A stretch of DNA of 12,244 bases. Source: Proteiniphilum sp. (GTDB lineage Bacteria; Bacteroidota; Bacteroidia; Bacteroidales; Dysgonomonadaceae). This document shows, piece by piece, positions 8,049-12,244 of this stretch. Both the position numbers and the translations under genes were made by a program. The stretch covers positions 1-12,244 of the forward strand of contig JAAYFB010000004.1 of NCBI GenBank assembly GCA_012728465.1, given 5' to 3'. Position 1 is the first letter of the stretch. Each line of letters begins with the position of its first letter. The notes beneath the pieces are model-generated. The model was not told the DNA's origin, made no database searches, and saw only the letters and a program-made list of their open reading frames with translations.

Positions 8049-9329
8049 TTACCATCCAAAAAGAGGGAATTGAGACATTGTAGCATTCACTTTCTCACGA
8101 ACAGCTGCAATAGTCTTTGCATCTTCTGGATTTGACAAAACAGTATCTATAAACTCAACAATCTCTTGAATCAACGGCTCTTTTGCGCCACGAGTGGTGA
8201 TAGCAGGCGTACCAAATCTAAGCCCAGAAGTTTGGAATGGGCTTCGGCTATCAAATGGAACCATATTTTTATTTGTTGTAATATCTGCTTCTCCCAAAAG
8301 ATTCTCGGCTACTTTACCAGTTAATTGTGGGAACTTAGTTCGCAAGTCAACCAAAATAATATGATTGTCGGTACCTCCCGATATTACATTGTATCCTTTA
8401 TCAATAAAAGATTGAGCCATTGTTTGAGCATTCTTTCTAACTTGTTGTTGATAAATTTTGAAAGATGGGTCAAGTGCCTCACCAAATGATACTGCTTTAG
8501 CTGCGATAACATGCTCAAGCGGTCCACCTTGCATTCCTGGAAATACTGCTGAGTCAAGCAATGAAGACATCATTCTAACTTCTCCTTTTGGAGTTTTGAT
8601 TCCCCATGGGTTTTCAAAATCTTTACCCATAAGAATAATTCCACCACGAGGACCACGAAGGGTTTTGTGAGTAGTCGAAGTCACGATATGGGCATATTTT
8701 AGTGGGTTTTCTAGCAATTCCGCAGCAATCATACCTGCAGGATGTGCCATATCTACCATAAAGATAGCTCCTATTTCGTCAGCTACTTTGCGGATACGAG
8801 CATAATCCCATTCACGCGGATATGCAGATGCACCAGCAATAATTACTTTAGGACGCTCTTTACGAGCCACAGTCTCTAATTGGTCATAATCAACACGCTG
8901 ATCCTCTTCCTTAACATTATATTCAAGTGCATGATACATTAATCCAGAGAAGTTTACTGGTGATCCATGTGTTAAGTGTCCACCATGCGAAAGGTTTAGT
9001 CCAAGGAATTTGTCTCCTGCTTTAAGACATGCTAAGAATACTGCTGCATTAGCTTGTGCTCCTGAGTGAGGTTGTACGTTTGCCCATTCAGCATTAAAAA
9101 GTTTCTTTACTCGATCAATAGCCAATTGCTCACTAAGATCAACTACTTCACAACCACCATAATATCTTCTGCCAGGATAGCCCTCAGCATACTTATTGGT
9201 TAGTACTGATCCCATAGCCTCCATCACCTGATCGCTCACAAAGTTTTCAGATGCTATTAGCTCTACGCCCTTTAGTTGTCGCTGTTTTTCTAGCTCGATG
9301 ATATCGAATATTTGAGTATCTCGTTTCAT
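8049..9329 (-). CDS. glyA: Serine hydroxymethyltransferase
   Basis: This PLP enzyme interconverts serine plus tetrahydrofolate with glycine plus 5,10-methylene-tetrahydrofolate, the main one-carbon source for purine, thymidylate and methionine synthesis. At 426 residues it has normal bacterial length. Visible hallmarks are LIASENF (24-30), [11 protein letters not shown] (49-59), [10 protein letters not shown] (85-94), the VDMAHPAG strand holding the PLP-contacting Asp and His (192-199), and the Schiff-base lysine K222 in [13 protein letters not shown]. The protein ends in SQFPLFGW, a typical Bacteroidetes C-terminus. The ATG at 9327-9329 is preceded by an A/T-rich leader without a Shine-Dalgarno sequence. 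It is transcribed alone and terminated at 7973-8013. Its 5' region is shared with divergent megL. Confidence 0.97.
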   Translation of the reverse strand: MKRDTQIFDIIELEKQRQLKGVELIASENFVSDQVMEAMGSVLTNKYAEGYPGRRYYGGCEVVDLSEQLAIDRVKKLFNAEWANVQPHSGAQANAAVFLACLKAGDKFLGLNLSHGGHLTHGSPVNFSGLMYHALEYNVKEEDQRVDYDQLETVARKERPKVIIAGASAYPREWDYARIRKVADEIGAIFMVDMAHPAGMIAAELLENPLKYAHIVTSTTHKTLRGPRGGIILMGKDFENPWGIKTPKGEVRMMSSLLDSAVFPGMQGGPLEHVIAAKAVSFGEALDPSFKIYQQQVRKNAQTMAQSFIDKGYNVISGGTDNHIILVDLRTKFPQLTGKVAENLLGEADITTNKNMVPFDSRSPFQTSGLRFGTPAITTRGAKEPLIQEIVEFIDTVLSNPEDAKTIAAVREKVNATMSQFPLFGW

Positions 9330-9456
9330 TACTAAAAAGTTATTTATTGTATATTAATATATATAAGATGTAGCCGTCATTTGATTAATAATATTATAAT
9401 CTCAATCAAAATATCTTGTTTATTACCACTTGCCAAAATAGCAATATGTTAGAAAG

Positions 9457-9464
9457 CAAAAGTA
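9457..9464 (-). promoter_or_regulatory. Candidate glyA promoter, -7 element
   Basis: The minus strand reads TACTTTTG here, matching TAnnTTTG. Nineteen bases further upstream, at 9484-9487, the minus strand has TTCG, three of four bases of the -33 TTTG box. A start near 9450 gives a leader of about 120 bases before the glyA ATG. Confidence 0.55.
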
Positions 9465-9572
9465 CGGAAGTTTGTTCAATTAACGAACTATTATTTTAGA
9501 AAATATCATTTTGACATGAATTAGTATCATTATAATTAGTTGATTACACACCATCTCAATGTATCTATAATA

Positions 9573-9594
9573 AATGTACAATATATTGTACATT
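9573..9594. promoter_or_regulatory. Perfect 22-bp palindrome, candidate operator
   Basis: The half-site AATGTACAATA is followed immediately by its exact reverse complement TATTGTACATT, with no mismatch. It lies 134 bases before the megL ATG, about 84 bases upstream of its -7 box and on the far side of the glyA promoter. That suits a dimeric regulator of one or both divergent genes. The TACA/TGTA arms resemble half-sites of several winged-helix repressors but with a different centre, so no regulator is named. Confidence 0.5.
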
Positions 9595-9677
9595 ATATAT
9601 TTAAGGTATAATAATATTCCACTATGTAATTCGGCCGATTTAAGTTAAAGAAGCTGCTAACTATCAGAAAAATGTTA

Positions 9678-9685
9678 TATGTTTG
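9678..9685 (+). promoter_or_regulatory. Candidate megL promoter, -7 element
   Basis: TATGTTTG matches the Bacteroidetes -7 consensus TAnnTTTG. It is 42 bases before the megL ATG, giving a leader of about 36 bases. No clear -33 box lies 19 bases upstream, which could mean activator dependence or a chance match. Confidence 0.4.
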
Positions 9686-9727
9686 GGAAGCAAATAGTAA
9701 CTATTTACAATCTAGACATACATAAAT

Positions 9728-10930
9728 ATGAAAAAAACCTTTTTACAAAAATCAGGCTTTGCTACAAAAGCCATTCATGGTGTGGACAAGGACCTACAAT
9801 TTGGTTCATTGGTGCCACCAATTTACCAGACATCTGCATTCTCATTCGAAACTGCCGAGCAAGGTGGTCGTCGATTTGCTCATGAGGAGAATGGATACAT
9901 TTACACCAGATTAGGTAACCCTACTTGTACCAATGTGGAAGAAAAACTTGCGCTACTCGAAGGTGCAGAAGCAGCTATATCTTCAGCCTCTGGGATGGGA
10001 GCTATAACTTCTGCTATATGGGTTTGTGTCAGTCAGTGCGATCATATAATTGCTTCAAAAACACTCTATGGATGCACTTTTGCCTTTTTAAGTCACGGCA
10101 TTACACGATTTGGTGTAGAGGTATCATTTGTAGATACTCGCAATTTGGAAGAGGTTAGGGCCGCTATGAAAAAGAATACTCGACTAATATACTTTGAAAC
10201 ACCCGCCAATCCTAATATGTACATTACCGACATAAAAGGCATTGCAGATATTGCAAAAGAACAAGAAAACTGCAAAGTGATGGTTGACAACACTTTTTGC
10301 TCACCATATATTACACGCCCTATTGAGTTTGGAGCTGATGTCGTAGTTCATTCGGCAACTAAGTACCTTAATGGTCACGGAGATGTAATTGCTGGCTTTG
10401 TGGCAGGGAAAAAAGATTTCATTGATAATGTTAGACTAAAAGGCGTGAAGGACATGACTGGTGCATGTCTTAGTCCCTTTGATGCTTTCCTAATAAACAG
10501 AGGATTGAAGACACTTGAAATTAGAATGGAGCGACACTGCTCAAATGCTCAAAAGATAGCTGAGTTTTTAGATAAGCACCCTGCTGTTGATAACGTATTG
10601 TTCCCTGGACTGCCTAGCTTTCCACAATATGAGTTAGCAAAAAAGCAGATGTCATTACCAGGAGGAATGATTTCTTTTGAAATAAAAGGTGGTGTAGATG
10701 CTGGACGAAATCTTTTGAACTCACTAAAGATAATCACAATATCTGTAAGCCTTGGCGATGCCGAAACTCTCATTCAGCATCCTGCCAGCATGACCCACTC
10801 AACATATTCATCCGAAGAACGTAAAAAAGCTGATATCAAAGATGGACTTATTCGCCTATCAGCAGGATTAGAAAATGTTGAAGATATTATTGATGACTTG
10901 AAACAGGCATTAGATGGCTTAATCATTTAA
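9728..10930 (+). CDS. megL: L-methionine gamma-lyase
   Basis: This 400-residue cytoplasmic PLP enzyme of the Cys/Met-metabolism family splits L-methionine into methanethiol, 2-oxobutyrate and ammonia. The active-site set of Pseudomonas methionine gamma-lyase is present: Y59 and R61 (YTRLGNP), Y114 and C116 (TLYGC), D187 (MVDNTF), Schiff-base K212 (HSATKYLNGHGD) and R376 (IRLSAGLEN). The cysteine of the Y-G-C motif is what separates methionine gamma-lyase from cystathionine gamma-synthase and beta/gamma-lyase relatives, so MegL is preferred. Homocysteine and cysteine desulfhydrase side activity is usual for the family. The start ATG gives family-normal length and is preceded by A/T-rich sequence. 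It is a single gene between a divergent spacer and a convergent hairpin. Activity was not testable here. Confidence 0.9.
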   Translation: MKKTFLQKSGFATKAIHGVDKDLQFGSLVPPIYQTSAFSFETAEQGGRRFAHEENGYIYTRLGNPTCTNVEEKLALLEGAEAAISSASGMGAITSAIWVCVSQCDHIIASKTLYGCTFAFLSHGITRFGVEVSFVDTRNLEEVRAAMKKNTRLIYFETPANPNMYITDIKGIADIAKEQENCKVMVDNTFCSPYITRPIEFGADVVVHSATKYLNGHGDVIAGFVAGKKDFIDNVRLKGVKDMTGACLSPFDAFLINRGLKTLEIRMERHCSNAQKIAEFLDKHPAVDNVLFPGLPSFPQYELAKKQMSLPGGMISFEIKGGVDAGRNLLNSLKIITISVSLGDAETLIQHPASMTHSTYSSEERKKADIKDGLIRLSAGLENVEDIIDDLKQALDGLII

Positions 10931-10935
10931 CTGAG

Positions 10936-10977
10936 TAATTGTGTAATCGGCTATATAACTGACCGATTACACAATTA
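10936..10977. terminator. Shared hairpin between convergent megL and tpl
   Basis: TAATTGTGTAATCGG (10936-10950) and CCGATTACACAATTA (10963-10977) form a perfect 15-bp stem with a 12-base loop. It fills nearly all of the 55-base gap between the two convergent stop codons, so it can serve both genes. Neither side has a proper U-run after the stem, so it may act as a weak or factor-assisted terminator or as a 3'-end protecting hairpin. Confidence 0.7.
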
Positions 10978-10985
10978 AAGATTTA

Positions 10986-12244
<1,259 letters not shown>

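Larger units (their letters stand above)
9330..9727. other. Divergent glyA-megL intergenic region
   Basis: This 398-base spacer holds both outward promoters (9457-9464 for glyA, 9678-9685 for megL), a perfect 22-bp palindrome at 9573-9594 and an 8-bp GC palindrome TCGGCCGA at 9631-9638. A spaced TTGATT/AATCAA pair (9381-9386, 9404-9409) lies in the presumed glyA leader. I looked for a glycine or tetrahydrofolate riboswitch in the glyA leader of about 120 bases and recognised none. No small gene is supported. Confidence 0.6.

Noticed and set aside
9330..9456. Riboswitch in the glyA leader
   Set aside because: The leader is long enough, but I could not recognise glycine, tetrahydrofolate or SAM riboswitch core motifs, only short AT-rich symmetry. 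A covariance-model search (Infernal with Rfam) would settle it.
9728..10930. Cystathionine gamma-synthase or cystathionine gamma-lyase
   Set aside because: The same family and fold, but the Y-G-C116 motif and end-to-end match with methionine gamma-lyase active-site residues favour MegL.

Overview
The window is AT-rich chromosomal DNA from a member of the Bacteroidetes, most likely a Bacteroidales. Three things point there. The bifunctional fucokinase/GDP-fucose pyrophosphorylase closely follows the Bacteroides Fkp sequence over its whole length. The -7 elements have the Bacteroidetes form TAnnTTTG, and the one upstream of fkp also has a -33-like ATTG exactly 19 bases away. Start codons are preceded by A/T-rich stretches instead of purine-rich Shine-Dalgarno sequences. 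The genus cannot be fixed from sequence reading alone.

Layout. Bases 1-590 carry no convincing gene. About 1-345 is a degenerate array of 42-bp repeats, and 525-565 is a strong symmetrical terminator. Next, on the minus strand, is an rlmL-type 23S rRNA methyltransferase (591-2648) with an unusual, roughly 300-residue Arg/Asp/Phe repeat tail. It is divergent from fkp (plus, 2972-5827). fkp converges on recG (minus, 5843-7936), and recG lies downstream of glyA (minus, 8049-9329) with an intrinsic terminator between them. A 398-bp divergent spacer containing a perfect 22-bp palindrome separates glyA from megL, a methionine gamma-lyase (plus, 9728-10930). megL converges on tyrosine phenol-lyase (minus, from 10986 past the right edge) across a shared 15-bp hairpin.

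Functional picture. Most genes are single transcription units with unrelated core roles: rRNA modification, fucose salvage for surface glycans, replication-fork repair and one-carbon metabolism. The right third has an amino-acid theme. Three consecutive PLP fold-type I enzymes act on serine/glycine (GlyA), methionine (MegL) and tyrosine (TPL). The last two release ammonia, a 2-keto acid and a volatile or aromatic product (methanethiol, phenol), which suggests an amino-acid-fermenting, host- or digester-associated anaerobe.

I did not find a clear novel multi-gene system. The most unusual items are the 42-bp repeat array, the repeat tail on the methyltransferase, the megL-side palindrome, the paired repeats at the fkp promoter, and a true TPL in place of the more familiar tryptophanase.
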